From Chloranthus sessilifolius (taxonomy: Eukaryota > Streptophyta > Magnoliopsida > Chloranthales > Chloranthaceae): a stretch of DNA of 64,000 nt. Location: NCBI GenBank assembly GCA_021018995.1, contig CM037587.1:65801604-65865603 (forward strand). The letters run 5' to 3'. Of this stretch, positions 34,509 through 46,155 are shown one piece after another; positions within the stretch are counted from its first letter, which is position 1, and each line of letters opens with the position of its first letter. The notes beneath the pieces are model-generated. The model made no database searches and had not been told where the DNA came from. It saw nothing but the letters and a program-made list of their open reading frames with translations. A program made the position numbers and the translations under genes.

Positions 34509-34526
34509 TGGCGTCGTTGTTGGGGA
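34509..34526 (+). other. Primer binding site of relic I (tRNA-Asp type)
   Basis: TGGCGTCGTTGTTGGGGA, the Athila PBS with two C-to-T changes, 11 bases after the LTR end. Confidence 0.8.
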
Positions 34527-35337
34527 CTACTATTTTATTTGAATTATTGCCTTCTAGTTATGTTTGTATTAGTAATTATCTAATTATAGTTTGCTTTTTT
34601 CATATTTGGAGACCAAGGTCCGAGTCTATCAAAGCTTCGAAGGGGACGCTTGTGAGAGACCAAGGTACACACCTTTGTTTTTAGATTTAGTTAGGTTTTT
34701 GTATTTGTATTTTTTCAGTTTCTAGTTTATGTCAATGAGATATGGAGTTTCCCACAATTCTGATGCCCCTATATTTTTATGGGTTTAATTATGAGACTCC
34801 ATACCAAAATCGGGATGAATTTGAGGAGAATTGTCCTAATTGGTGAGAACCAAATCATGGTCGTAAATTAAATCAACTTTTTATGTTAAATTTTTCACAC
34901 CAATCTCAGTTTGACCCACAATACTCACAATCCCCATGGAGTTCTAGTTTCGAAGATCTGATGTTAACTATTTTATAAGAACTCTAATCCCAATCTATAT
35001 TGAATTAATCCACTCTCATACTCAATCTATTGCGAGAATTGAACATCAAATTGGGCAATTGGCCGCTGCCATTGCTAGGGAGGACGACTCCTTTCCAAGT
35101 TCACCAATAAGTATTCCGCATGATGAGAATTTGAGAGGAGAAACTATCCCTGCCAATGAGCATGAGGTTGCAACCAGGACCCTTAGGAGCGGACATGAGA
35201 TAGATAGCAAGGAAGATGTTGTTGGCAGACAAAAGATTAAAACTATGGACGATAGTCAACCAATTTGTGATATCCCTCTAATACCAAAAGAACAATTGCA
35301 TGAGGACACAATTCCTTGGCCTCTATCGATTGAGTAG
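34527..35337 (+). pseudogene. gag: Athila-like gag remnant, relic I
   Basis: After about 200 bp of leader, interrupted frames show YETPYQNRDEFEENCPNW near 34790-34845, reminiscent of the gag segment before the NHPNF block. The frame up to 35337 has ARIEHQIGQLAAAIARED, then TRTLRSGHEID, the conserved Athila gag C-terminal block also seen at 4419-4823 and 18413-18859. The capsid domain and all of pol are absent, so most of the element was deleted. No frame is complete. Confidence 0.65.
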
Positions 35338-35498
35338 TATAGCATTATCTATGGGGCACCTTGAGTGCTGGGAGATCTATTCCTACAATGCTTAGACGAA
35401 CCATCAACTTGATTGGGCATAACTTGTGAGTATTTGATGCTCCCAAAGTGCCGAAACATACTGAGTTCAAATATTTCATGGTTTATAGGGTGGATGAT

Positions 35499-36815
35499 TG
35501 TGAAACCTTGGGCCTTGAGGACCCATCGCAATGATGGGTTAAAATATGGAGTCACCACCCAAAATTTTCGGTGTTTCGAGAAACCAAAATCAAATATAAT
35601 AAACATTGAAGTATTGGATTTGACTCCGATCACCGGTCTACTCCAAAGGCTCTAGCCAAGGACTTCGGTTACCAATTAGAAAAGTGTTAGGTACTTAATC
35701 GGGCCACTCGTAAATGGTCTCTACTATGGCCAAAGTACAAAAAAAAAAAAATGTGGGCGGCACTTCCCCTTGCCCGAAGGCACATGGACCCGTATTAAGT
35801 TTTCCGCACTTTCCGAATTTCAGCGGCGTAGTGGCTTAAATCATAGGGTAAGGGAAAAGCCTAAAGAGAAAAATGGAGAATAGAGGAACAAAAAGAGAGC
35901 CGAAGATGGACTCTCGAGCTCCTGTAGCACCACCGTCGGATCTTCGTGTGTGGCTATTCTGGCAAGCTTCCGATTGCATGTGTGGGTGATGAAATCCTAG
36001 GATTTGACTAAGGTTGGGAGATGGAGAGCTTGGAAGTATGGAGTTATGAGAGGGATTGACTAGGATTTTACCTTGGTAAAATTAGTGTCCTAAATGAGGG
36101 GTTGGGGGGTCTCTATTCATAGAGAAATGGAAGATTAGTTTACTCCTAATTGGTTTTAGATCTCTAATAGAAGGTTAGGTTTTAGGTAATGGGTTGATCT
36201 AAGGATTTAGGGATTTCGGGGGCTTGGAGAAGATGAAGATGGATTTAATGGTGGATGATGTGGGGATCACTTAAAGGGTAAAATGGTGGTTCTAATGTCT
36301 TATGAAGATCTAAAGGTAGTTGGGAACCTAACCACAAAGTTAGGGATAGTCCACAAGTCAAATGCCTAACCATGGAAATCAAGATTTCAGATTTGCAGGT
36401 TTTTAAGTCATGCGTGCATATTATGCACGCATGTTTTAAAACCACAAATACAACAGAGAAGTTCAAGGCCCAAGTCGAGAGCTCAATTTTGGAGAAGATG
36501 GAGTTTGTTCATGTGTACATATTATGTACACATGAGTTAACTCTCAGGCATGCATAATATGCACACAAGGGTTGCCCATGCGTGCATAATATGCATGCGT
36601 GGGTTAAATTTGCCTATGCGTGCATAAAATGCACGCATGGGTTTTATTTCTAGAGAAAAAGAAAGCCTCGACATGTGGGCTCAGGACGGTCCAGGATGGG
36701 TTTTGGGAGTTCTAAGGGGTTTTCGGGGTTATGGGGGATGCTTTCAGAAGCTCGGAAGGGCGTTCCTATCAAAGAATGGGTCGATCACGTGTTGGGCTAG
36801 ATTTGGGTGTTTACA
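35499..36815 (-). mobile_element. 3' LTR of Tat-like element G
   Basis: 1317 bp. In element orientation it runs from TGTAAACACCCAAATCTAGC at 36815 to ...GGTTTCACA at 35499. Start, end and the internal GGTGGTGACTCC match the F LTR. A weak TATGAATA (about 36113-36120) is at the promoter position. Five palindromes are at 36409-36640. A PPT abuts it at higher coordinates, so the body of G lies to the right. Flanks ATGAT and GATGC do not match, as expected for one LTR of a larger element. Confidence 0.8.
36409..36640. promoter_or_regulatory. Five palindromes in U3 of the G LTR
   Basis: 36409-36433 is perfect: CATGCGTGCATA and its complement around one T. 36510-36534 is perfect: CATGTGTACATA and its complement around T. 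Imperfect copies lie near 36549-36567, 36577-36601 and 36614-36640. The sequence differs from F (CATGCGTGCA instead of GGCGTATAT) but length, AT centre and clustering are the same. Confidence 0.85.
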
Positions 36816-36828
36816 GATGCCCCTCTTT
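36816..36828 (-). other. Polypurine tract of Tat-like element G
   Basis: The minus strand reads AAAGAGGGGCATC just before the LTR start TGTAAACACC; it matches the F tract except for one base. Confidence 0.8.
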
Positions 36829-36938
36829 AACATCTGATCACTAGTGAGAGTATGTAAAGACAGACAACCAAACAGGCCCAAGACTCAAATACTTTCGGAT
36901 CCGCTATATTCAATGCAAGTCTCAACCATCATTTAGTG

Positions 36939-37118
36939 CAGGGTTGGGCATTTTTTGGGCCGAACTGACCAAACTTGACCGAACCGCCGGTTTTGGTCCG
37001 TTTTGGATGGGTACCAGTTTGAGTTTGGTTTGGCAAAAAGAAAAATAGAAATTTTCAGTTTGGTTTTTGTTCTGGGCCTTCTCAAGCTGAAACCGACTGA
37101 ACCGAATCGATTGTAAGT

Positions 37119-37163
<45 letters not shown>

Positions 37164-37592
37164 AACTTGAGTCAAGCAAACGATTGGGCCTCAGATTTTC
37201 GGTCCAAAATTTGGGTCCAAATTTAGTGTTTCACAACCTTACTTTAGGCTCGAATCTCACAAGATGTTGAATTAGAGAGTAGAGACTTAGGGCTCTAATT
37301 TCTAAAGGTTCAATCAATAAAAGTGTATTTGAGCAAAAGTAAAACAATTTTGGAAAAAATGAAAATAGTAAAAGTGTAAAACAAATTGAGAAATTAGAAA
37401 AATTTTGATGTGCAAGTAGAACTTATAGGAAAATCGAAACCGACCAAACCAAACCAAAACCAAATAGAATCAGGTTGGTTTGGTTCATCAGTTGGACGGT
37501 TTGGTTTGATTTTAACATTAGAAACCGAATAGAACTGGTTTGGTTTGTGATTTTGGTCCAAAACCGACCAAATTGAACCGAATACACCCCTA
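36939..37592. mobile_element. Non-autonomous hAT-type element (MITE) with 8-bp duplication
   Basis: 654 bp flanked by ATTTAGTG at 36931-36938 and 37593-37600. Ends: CAGGGTTGGGCA on the left and, reversed, TAGGGGTGTATTCGG on the right. Subterminal CGGTTTGGTTTGG-like words occur in opposite orientation at the two ends. An 8-bp duplication with YAGGG ends is typical of the hAT superfamily. No transposase. A (TA)n microsatellite sits at about 37123-37160. Confidence 0.88.
37123..37160. repeat. (TA)n microsatellite
   Basis: About 18 uninterrupted TA units inside the hAT-type element. Confidence 0.95.
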
Positions 37593-38091
37593 ATTTAGTG
37601 GAAACATGGAGAGTGGTGGAGGCCCAACCATTGCGTAACCATCCGTTCCTCAAGATTAGCGGTCCCCAGATGCTTAGCGACCTTACTGGACATGACTGTA
37701 TGATAATACTATTGACGATTTATGATGTTTGAGTTATGCCTTGGACTTGCAGCTCCGCGAGTGGACGGGTGATCGACCCATTTCTTCAGTAGTGAAAGTG
37801 CAAAGATCCAATGACTACGTTCAATCTTATGGGGCATTGATTGCCCCATTTTGACTGACACGGGTGCATCTACTGGAAGTAGGGTCTGAAATCTTTGAGC
37901 ATACTCATCGACCTCGGCCTTATTTTAACACAAATACCCGGACTGAGGGAATATTGATGTCAAAACACCTTTTGGGATATGTGTAGACAAACGCATTTTT
38001 AACACATTTCTATCTTTAATTTTTCTTTTGTACATATTTTCCATTATTATTTTTTGTTTTTGTCTTGCTACTTATTTTTTACAAACAAATG

Positions 38092-38158
38092 CTATGCGTG
38101 CATATTAAGCACGCATAGTGTGCCAACTGTGCGTTATGCGTGCATATTATGCATGCAT
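38092..38158. promoter_or_regulatory. Two palindromes upstream of the mobile-domain gene in G
   Basis: CTATGCGTGCATA...GCACGCATAG (38092-38118) and TTATGCGTGCATATTATGCA (38134 onward) match the U3 palindromes of the G LTR (core TGCGTGCATATTATGCACGCA). They lie about 1 kb upstream of the ATG at 39131 and about 200 bp before sequence that looks like a 5' leader (38280-38430). Confidence 0.7.
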
Positions 38159-39631
38159 GGCATGCACCCCCTTTTTCGAATTACCCGCGGGATTTAATTG
38201 AACACAAAGAGGGCTCTGTGCGTGCATACGCACAACCTAAGACCAAACCGAAATTATAAATCACCTGTGTTCACCCCCCTTTTTCAAACTCCACCCAACC
38301 TATCTCTTCCAAACTCGACGCAGATACTCCTTTCACTTTTCTGGGAGGTCCGAGCCCTTCTAGAGGTGTCGCCGTAATCGCTTGATCGATGTTTTGTATC
38401 GCCGGAGTTAGGGGTTTCTCGTAAAGGTAAAATTTTCAACTCTCCTCCTAAATCTCTAGATTTCCCATCTATGCAAGGTTAGGGTTTGTTAAAATGAGTG
38501 ATTTCTCTCATGAAGGAATTTGCTTGTTATCTTATCACAATTTGTATGCATTCTTGCTTGAATTTTGGCGATGAAATTTTTTTTCTCTAGAAATAATAAT
38601 CAAACACCTAAATCCAAAATTTGATGGCTTCCCTATGCGACGGTTGTTTGAAATGCGAGGGAAGGGGCCTTCCCTTTCCTTTTTGGAAAAGATTCTTCAA
38701 CTCCTCAAGCGAGAAAAATAGGGGCCTTATATAATTTTTGTAAAGTAAACAAGGACTCCCCTTTTTTGTTGTTTTTTTATAGGGAATGGGTATACACGAT
38801 TTTTTAGTTTTGTTTTTTTGTTTTTCTTTTTGAAAACATAAAACCAAACCTAGATTATGACGAGAGGAGGGACATGACTCCTTTCCCCTTTTCAAATTGT
38901 GAGAAATAAGGGGTGATGATGATGGTGATTGTTTTTTTGAACTGTTAAGCGAAAGGTGACTTCCCCTCCCTTTTTTTTCTTTCTTTTTTTGGGTGGATGA
39001 TCTTTAAAGGACTGCCTCCTTTTTCTTCTGTTGGTTTTTTTTGAAAATGTCGATGATTGGCGGTGGTAATTGAATTTTTTTTTTTGTTGACATCCTCTTA
39101 GAAACGGGTATTTCTTTTTTCTTTCCTAGGATGCCGTGAGGTAGACGAGGTGAAGGTGATACTGGTTTCGGGGCTGGTCCCTCCGAGGTCTTCGAAAGTA
39201 AGGGAGAACGCCTTGTTCGAGTGCTCCGAACAATGGACAAGCGAACTCCGGAGGGGAAAAAGCGCTATCGGTTGGAGATGGAGGGGGATGATGCCCGACG
39301 TGGCCTTCTTCATCAACAATACACCCATATCTCTAACTTCGGGATTGCCAGCAAGGTATGCATGTTTCTCATGATTTGTTCCTTCTTATTTGTGCATTTC
39401 TTTTTGTTCTAACTCATGTGCCCTACTGATGTAGCCCTTTCCATTGCTCTCTTTTTGCAGGGGGTGGTTCGACCTGCGGCGTCTTTATGCTCGGCTACCT
39501 CGTGCTGTGAAGGCCCTTGTTGCCCAGGTCAGCTTTGGCGATTTTCTCTCCTCCCCAGCCATAAGAGGGGACAACTCGTATGTGATGGCTCTCTTGGAGA
39601 GGTTTCATCCAGAGACCATTTCATTCCATAT

Positions 39632-42069
39632 TGTGGGTGTGCGCTTTTTCTGGGTTCCTCTCGGTTCCCATTGAATCAGTGGCTTCCAATTCTGTCCTAG
39701 TGGACTTTAGCGATGCGGCATTTGGAATATTAAAAATAAAGGAGTTTCTAGGAAGGTTTCTAGTTTGTTGTGAACACCAGCTACAGATATTTATCGACCC
39801 TACAACACGTCAATGATCATGCTTAAGAGCGGGTATGGGTTACTTCTATACTGAATCATCCGCCTGCGAACGTCAGCAACAGTCTTTTCCTTAATTTAGA
39901 TAGTTTAATTTCCTTTTATTTCCCGTTATGATTATAATTCTGGTCAGTTTAGACTTCCCTGGTTCTATGATAAGTTTATTTATAAATTTGTCAAAGTGAG
40001 TAGATCTATTCTAATATTATAATTCTATCAGGAGTCTAATTAATTTAGCTTCCTAGTCTTATTAGAATTCTAATTAATTTAGTATCCTAATACTATTAAG
40101 AGTCCGATTAATTGTGGTCTCCCAATCCCATTAGAAGTCTGATTATGATCAGGTTCCCTAATTAGACTAGGAGGGCATATGTAATAGTTCTGGTGAAATT
40201 CTAATTAGTTCGTGCATACCAATTGTGTTAGAATTCTAATTAAATCAAGTATAACAATTCTATTGAAATTCTAATTAAAGCAATTGTAACAGTCCTATTG
40301 GAATTCTAATTGGGATAAAAGGCTAATTTTACTGAAACTCTAATGTAAGCCAAGGAATTAATGTTACTGAAATCTAATTAAAAATGAATAAACAGATTTT
40401 TATCAAAATCTAATTAAAATAGATAAACTAATTTTATAAAAATTATAATTAAAGCAATGAATTAACTATGCTAAAAGTCTAATTAAGGTAATGAAATTAA
40501 TCATACTAAATTCTAGTTGAAGCAAGGAATTGATCAATTAAATTCAGATTTAAAAAGATTAATCAGTCATACTAAGATTTAAGACAATTAATTAAACATG
40601 CTGAAATAAAATAAACCTACTAATCAATTATACTAAAAGGATAAAACTAAAGCAATTAATTAATTCTAAAATTTCTAAAGGAGGGTTTGGGCCCGCTATG
40701 CTAAGGAGGATTGGCCTCATTCCCGAGTACCCTTCGTAAGCTCCCTTGGGCAAATCGGGTGGCTAAGATTAAAGGTAAATTAGATTTTGGACCGTGAAAT
40801 AATATTTTTAGGCTTTTCAGAGTTGATTTCGGAATAATAATTATGAATTAAATTGTAAACTAGAATTAATATTTAGAATTTTTGGAGTTATTAAACTAAG
40901 AAATTAAAATTAAAAACTAAATTTTTAGGACTGAATTCGGGTCCGAAATCAGAAAATCAAGTCGTATGATTAAGGACTGATTCTGAATCGAACGATTAGA
41001 ACCAGAAATTAATGATAGGATTGTAAATTGAGATTTTAGAACAGAATTAGAGCCTAGGGTCGGTGTATCAGACCGTCAAATTAAGGACTGGTTCTAGAAA
41101 CAAAGAACTAGAACCAGATATAGAGAATTATGGTCCGAAAAGGGTGCTACGGTCTAAGACTGAAGATAAATTCCTATACCTAGAGATTATAAGCTATTGT
41201 AGGAAACTAAAAATTAAATTATTACCTAAGGGCCCTGGCTGGGGAGAGAAATCTCAAAGATTAGAAGCTTGAATCTCAAAATCATGATTAGGGCGCTCTA
41301 TGGGTTTGTCCTCGAAGTTCTCTGGGTTTAGAATCTCAAAAAAATCCGTTCTCTCTTAAAAAATTGCCAGCCTCCCTGGGCGAATTAGGAAAAAAATCTT
41401 TTATAGGTTTTTCTTCAATTACGCGCCATTTTTCAAGCGTTTAACTGAATTACACGCCAGTCTCTCGGTGCTTAGGTTACCGACTCGGTAAGCGACCCGC
41501 TGACTTGCTCAGCGAGTTTCCTAGTCCTAATAGCATAAGGGCTAATTGTGCGCTTAGTAGTACATACGCAATCCAATTAAGCGTTTCTTCAGAAGCGCTC
41601 AATCAAGGAAGCTTAGGGGTCAAGGACAGTAAGGCTAGGCTGGGCGTAGGCCAATTGCGTGCTGGTATTGTGGCGCACAATCCGATCGCGTGTCTGGCTT
41701 CAGGCACATGATCGAGTCTCGAATAGGTCTAGGGAAGGAAGTTTGGTCTGAAAGGGAGACTGATTGCGTGTTTGTGGTCTGGCGTGTAATCGAATTACAC
41801 ACGGGGTTTTAGGCGCTTAATTCGGGTTATATGGGTCTGGTCTCTAGTCTGAAATGCAAGACTATTGTTTCAATATGCATTTCGACTATATACTATTGTT
41901 TCAATATATAGTCTCCCTACTTCGGGATTTGAGCCACAGAGCTATTGTTTCAGCTTATATTCAGTCATGTACTATTGTTTCAGTGCATGGTTCCCATATA
42001 AGGGTTATGAGGTCAAAGGTTGACCGAATAAAAAGTATATTCCGAGAAGGCAAAATCGGGGTGTCTACA
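39632..42069 (-). mobile_element. Solo LTR H with CATAT duplication
   Basis: 2438 bp beginning TGTGGGTGTG and ending GGTGTCTACA on the plus strand, flanked by CATAT at 39627-39631 and 42070-42074. In its own orientation it starts TGTAGACACCCCGATTTT, a Tat-like LTR start. Removing it and one CATAT restores the mobile-domain reading frame. No internal sequence, so it is a solo LTR left by recombination. Its distal part (41410-41820) has paired ATTGCGTG/CGCACAAT-like words. Confidence 0.9.
40020..40620. repeat. Degenerate AATTCTAATTAA-type tandem repeats in solo LTR H
   Basis: About fifteen diverged units of 30-50 bp built around TTAGAATTCTAATTAA. AT-rich and without a frame. Confidence 0.7.
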
Positions 42070-42339
42070 CATATGTCAGTAAACGAGATGACCATCACAC
42101 CCCTACACTGGACAATGATTACGGGGATTCGGGTCGGAGGGCAGCCTGTGATCTTTCCCCGCTTTTTGGAGTGTGAGCTAGTGACTCGACTGATTGGGGC
42201 CTATCCTCCTTCCAGCCTCATGTCATGGACCGAGGTCCAACTGTCCTGGTTAGTAGGGCTCTTTAGTTCATAGGAGATTCCAGAGGGCCAAGCAGGTGAT
42301 GCAGTCACATAATTTATCATTTTATTACCCTTAACTTGG

Positions 42340-43763
42340 TGATGCTAGGCTTTAGTTTGCTACTAATAAGATACTGATGTGCATATATTAAAGAAAAGCA
42401 GTAACACAGAGCCTAAGTAATAATATTCATCAAAGTGAAATCATAAAGCAATAACGATTGAGCATACAGTAACGATTTACCAAGAGTTTAAAGATAGAAA
42501 ATTATACTTTATGATTTGGCACTACCGCTAAAGACAAAGAAAGAAAAGAAAAGTAAGAAATTGTAATTTTACGATTCTTCAAAAAAATGATTCTTCAGGA
42601 AGCGATAAAAGGAGAAGAGCAATCAATCGTTGTAAATAGAAAATTGTCCAGTATGAAAGTTATAGAAGAAGAGAAAATTATGATTTACGATTTTCCTGAA
42701 AAAATGATTTCCTAAAAATAAAAGCTTTCCACTACTATGAAACGTGAGATCTATCACCGCCATATATATTTTTAGAAGTCTTTTACAATTAGAAGTCTAA
42801 CCAACCACGGATCTGAGAAGATTGATGAAGATATACTCCAAAGGACTCTGCTGCTATTAATTAAAGAATACTCTAGAAGCACATCAACTAAAGAAAGCAA
42901 GGAAGAATAAAATTAGGAATTAGAGTTATATTAGGAATCTTTTATTTTTAGTAGTTTATTTTATTAGAATTAGATCTTGGTAAACCGACTCCTTATGATC
43001 TATAAATAAGAGAGCTCGACATAGGAATAAGCATCGAAGAATTTCAGCATCAACTATGCCTGAGATTGGATTTTCTTTCGATCAAAGTAGTGCAAAATAG
43101 TTAGAACAGATTAGATATCTGAGGTTTCTAAAGAGCAATTGACGACTGCGATTGAGTGCTGAAGATTAGTATAGATATTTGTAGTTTCTCAAGAGCAATT
43201 GATGACTGCGGCTGAGGCGTGAAGGATATATTTACTTTACTTTTTAGTTTAGATTTATTTTCTTTGTAAACATCTCTAAGTTTTAATTTGAATTGACGAC
43301 TCAGGTTAGAATTTGTTGATTAGTGTAACGGTCTTACTTTTTCATCTTCAATTTTTTAAGGTTTGATTGACGCTCAGATTTTAGAAAGTTGTTGATTAGA
43401 TTAAATCTATATTGATAGGATCTTAGACTTGATTGACGCCTAATGCTAGGAAACTAGAAATATAGTGTAACAATACTATTTAAATTTACAAATATCTGAT
43501 AGCTGAAGATTAAGATTGATGACCTTAATCTGAAGAAGGAGCATTAGGATTTATTTTATGCACTTTAGATTAAAAAACCATTCTTTTATTCATATTTCTC
43601 CAGTAGATTAGATATTAAAGATAAATAGAAGTTTTTAAATATAAGGATTTGAATAAAAGATAAAACTAAAGAAACTAGATAACAAACTTCCTCGTGGGAA
43701 CGATCCTATGCTAGTACTATAATTTTCATTGTGCGCTTGCAATAGGTTAAGACTTGAATTTAA
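42340..43763 (+). mobile_element. LTR-like relic J
   Basis: Noncoding. TATAAATA at 43001-43008 followed by GAGAGCTCGAC looks like an LTR promoter, and CCTCGTGGGAACGATCC, TGTGCGCTTGCAA and GAATTTAACA (43690-43763) look like an Athila-type LTR end. Repeated CTGAAG/TTGATGACTGCG segments lie at 43130-43230. I could not find a convincing left boundary or target duplication, and no PBS follows. The bases between the PMD gene end (42274) and J contain nothing I recognise. Confidence 0.4.
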
Positions 43764-43794
43764 CATAAAATATATACGTAATAAAAAAGACGAG

Positions 43795-45364
43795 TCACAC
43801 AAGTGTTGATGTAGCTGGAGCTGGCTCTAGCAATGCTAAAGGGTTGTTTATCCAATCTTCCTTAGAGTTTGACATTACGTCTATTGAGCAGTCAGATTCT
43901 TTCTCTAGTTCATCCTCCAATTGTGGTCTTAATTGTATCCCCTCCAAACTTACTTTCTTTGCTATCAATTCCTTGTATTTGTCCTTCAAAGCTCTCAGCT
44001 GTTCTTCAACTTTTTCTTTTCTTTTCAGATCCACATTCAACTTTTTAATCATAGTAGATTTCGATTGTAATTCCTCTTTCGTCTTATCAGCTGCAGTGTG
44101 TAGTCTTGCTACCGTGGACCAGAACTTGCCTGTGATTGATTCAATTTTCTCTTTTTGTTCTGCACAATTTAGGACTAAGGAATCCTTATCATTCTAAAGC
44201 TTCCGTATTTTCCCTTCAGCTATTGTAAGCAGGTGGTTCTTCTCGTTCAGCTAAGCTTTAGTGACTGCTCATACTCTTTATGAGCTTTTTCTTTCGCATT
44301 ATCCCCTGCTTTTGGGTCTTGAATTAATCCACCGAACTGCTGAATCAAATTTGCAATTTTTTTCTCATATGCCTTCCTCTCTCCTTCCCATGCCTGCTGA
44401 TCATGTCGTAGTAATCTATTTTCTTCTCTCAGCTACACAATTTGAGCTTGAAGTGCTCCAGTGGCTTCATGAACTTTCTTTGGTGTTTCAACTATCCAAC
44501 GTGTCTGGTGCTCTTTTACAGCTTTTCGCCTTAGATTTTTTGCTAACTCTTGGCATTCTTGTGCAGTAGGCATGGTTTCAACAACTTTGTTTTTCAGTCT
44601 ATGGAATTCTTCCATCATTCTTCTTATTACTCCTAGCAATGACATTAAATTTGGTGCATTTGTAAGCTGTCATTGTTCTACTTCTCTCAATCTTCTTTCT
44701 TGTTCAGGCCTTTCAATTATGGGAATTGTTGTGGTGGTGACTGGAGGAGACGTCTCTTGATTCAGTAATTCGATAAAACCCACCCTTGGAGCTTTAAAAC
44801 TAGGTCCTGCATCTGTAGTTTGAGATGTCGGCGTCTGCTCTGTGGCGGATGAAACTGCGGGTGGAGCAATCAACTCAATAGGTGTAAGAACATGGCTAGA
44901 AGTAGCAAATTCAGCAACTTGCTCTATTGGTGGAAAACTTTCTTCTGCAGTTGTAACTAGGTTCACATGCTCTGCTTCAGGAATAATTGGCAGTGTGCCT
45001 GCCTCAGTTGAAGGGGGCATAGCAAGCCTTGTTGGGGAATCCAAAGCTGAGTCATAATGACTAGCTTGCTCATCAGCTAGTGTTGGTGTATTTCTTACTT
45101 CCAACTCAACTTGCCTCTCCTGTATCAGAGAAGCAGGCTCCAATCTTCCTTGGAGTGGAGTAGATGTACTCACCCTCCCTTCTAGGATGGTTTCTTCTGA
45201 AACTATAGGTTCTACCAGTAGCCTTATGGTAGGCTCTTCTTGTCCCTCAAGGACTTGAGTGGTTTCAGGTATAGAAGGGAAATTCTCTGTTTAGGCCAAG
45301 ATAGGAATTTTCTTTTTGTTCGTAGCACTTAGAGTTCTCCTATAAGCCTTAGCTGTGAGGCTCT
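43795..45364 (-). pseudogene. C-terminal half of auxiliary ORF, element E
   Basis: Continues on the minus strand the ORF that starts at 63066 and is split by chromovirus D at a CTTCA target site. Just past the junction the frame reads on for about 25 codons to a stop. Further down it has a Ser/Thr/Pro-rich segment (44670-45173), a Glu/Lys/Gln-rich coiled coil (REENRLLRHDQQAWEGERK near 44400) and a second coiled-coil segment (LNVDLKRKEKVEEQLRALKD) ending ATSTLV at 43795. The tail type agrees with that of element 1 (1-1199). A structural or scaffolding role is possible; no catalytic motif is visible. Confidence 0.65.
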
Positions 45365-45931
45365 CTTCATGTAACAGTTGCCAGAATTTATTTGGTATAG
45401 ACACGGGTCAGGTCAGGCAGGTGCCTAACACGAGACATAAAGGATCTGATTAGTTGAGTATTCAAAACTGATAAGAGTATGAGGCCCATAGTGGTCCAGT
45501 CACGTGTGTTAGGAACCCTCGGTCCTCAAATACACTAAACTAGTATATAAGTAAAAAGTTAGATCATCCCAGACATGTTAGTGGTGTATAAGAGTATACA
45601 CTCAAAATTTTTATATAAATAAGTGCAATAGCTTACACTTGCATAAATATACACACCAGCTATAGAAGTTACCTGTGCAATACAATTACACTACAGCCAA
45701 GCCTCAGCTGGCTTATACATCTACACCAAGTGTAGTGGCTTAGTAGGTAAGGGAAGCTTGTTTTGGCTTATCTGGGTATACACCCAAGAGCAAATGCTAG
45801 CTTTGTATAGAAGTATAGTCACATAGAGCTTACACCTGCCAACGTGTATTGGACTTGGATTCAAATATAGCCTATTTTGTCTTATTTGCTGATATCTTAA
45901 GTAGCAAGTGGTAGCTATATATGGGATGCTA

Positions 45932-46155
45932 GCCCTTTGTAGCTTATAAGCTACTTTTAGTGCCTTTTGGTTACATGGCTGCATGAGCAATCCTTGACTC
46001 TCATGCACGCAAAGTGCAGCTCAACTGCTATAAACTTGACAAAGCCCTTTGTAGCTTATAAGCTACTTTTAGTGCCTTTTGGTTACATGGCTACATGAGC
46101 CATCCTTGACTCTCATGCACGCAAAGTGCAGCTCAACTGCTATAAACTCGACAAA
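45932..46155 (+). repeat. 112-bp tandem duplication in the 5' LTR of D
   Basis: 45932-46043 and 46044-46155 are near-identical copies beginning GCCCTTTGTAGCTTATAAGC. The 3' LTR has a single copy (59458 onward), so the duplication arose after integration. Confidence 0.92.

Larger units (their letters stand above)
36829..38091 (-). other. 3' noncoding region of Tat-like element G
   Basis: Homologous to 30110-30658 of F on the opposite strand, split by the hAT-type MITE. No gene. At 37979 the plus strand has TGTAGACAAACGC, which resembles an LTR start but has no PPT before it. Confidence 0.6.
39131..42273 (+). pseudogene. Plant mobile domain (PMD) gene, antisense in Tat element G, split by solo LTR H
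   Basis: ATG at 39131 follows a good 3' splice site (TTTCTTTCCTAG). Exon 1 (39131-39355) has an in-frame TGA as third codon, probably from CGA, then RTPEGKKRYRLEMEGDD and THISNFGIASK. A GT...AG intron of 105 bp (39356-39460) follows. Exon 2 gives GWFDLRRLYARLPRAVKAL and SYVMALLERFHPETISF, interrupted by solo LTR H (39632-42069), then MSVNEMTITPLHW and ITGIRVGGQPV. LLERFHPET...EMTIT is the PMD signature. An extra G at the exon 2 start shifts the frame. The gene is antisense to G, as the F auxiliary ORF is to F. A host-derived PMD gene is the alternative, but the G LTR and PPT on its left favour a transposon passenger. Confidence 0.72.

Noticed and set aside
37979..38091. TGTAGACAAACGC as the start of another plus-strand LTR
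   Set aside because: No PPT before it, no matching end or duplication found; flanking sequence is explained by element G and the passenger gene leader.
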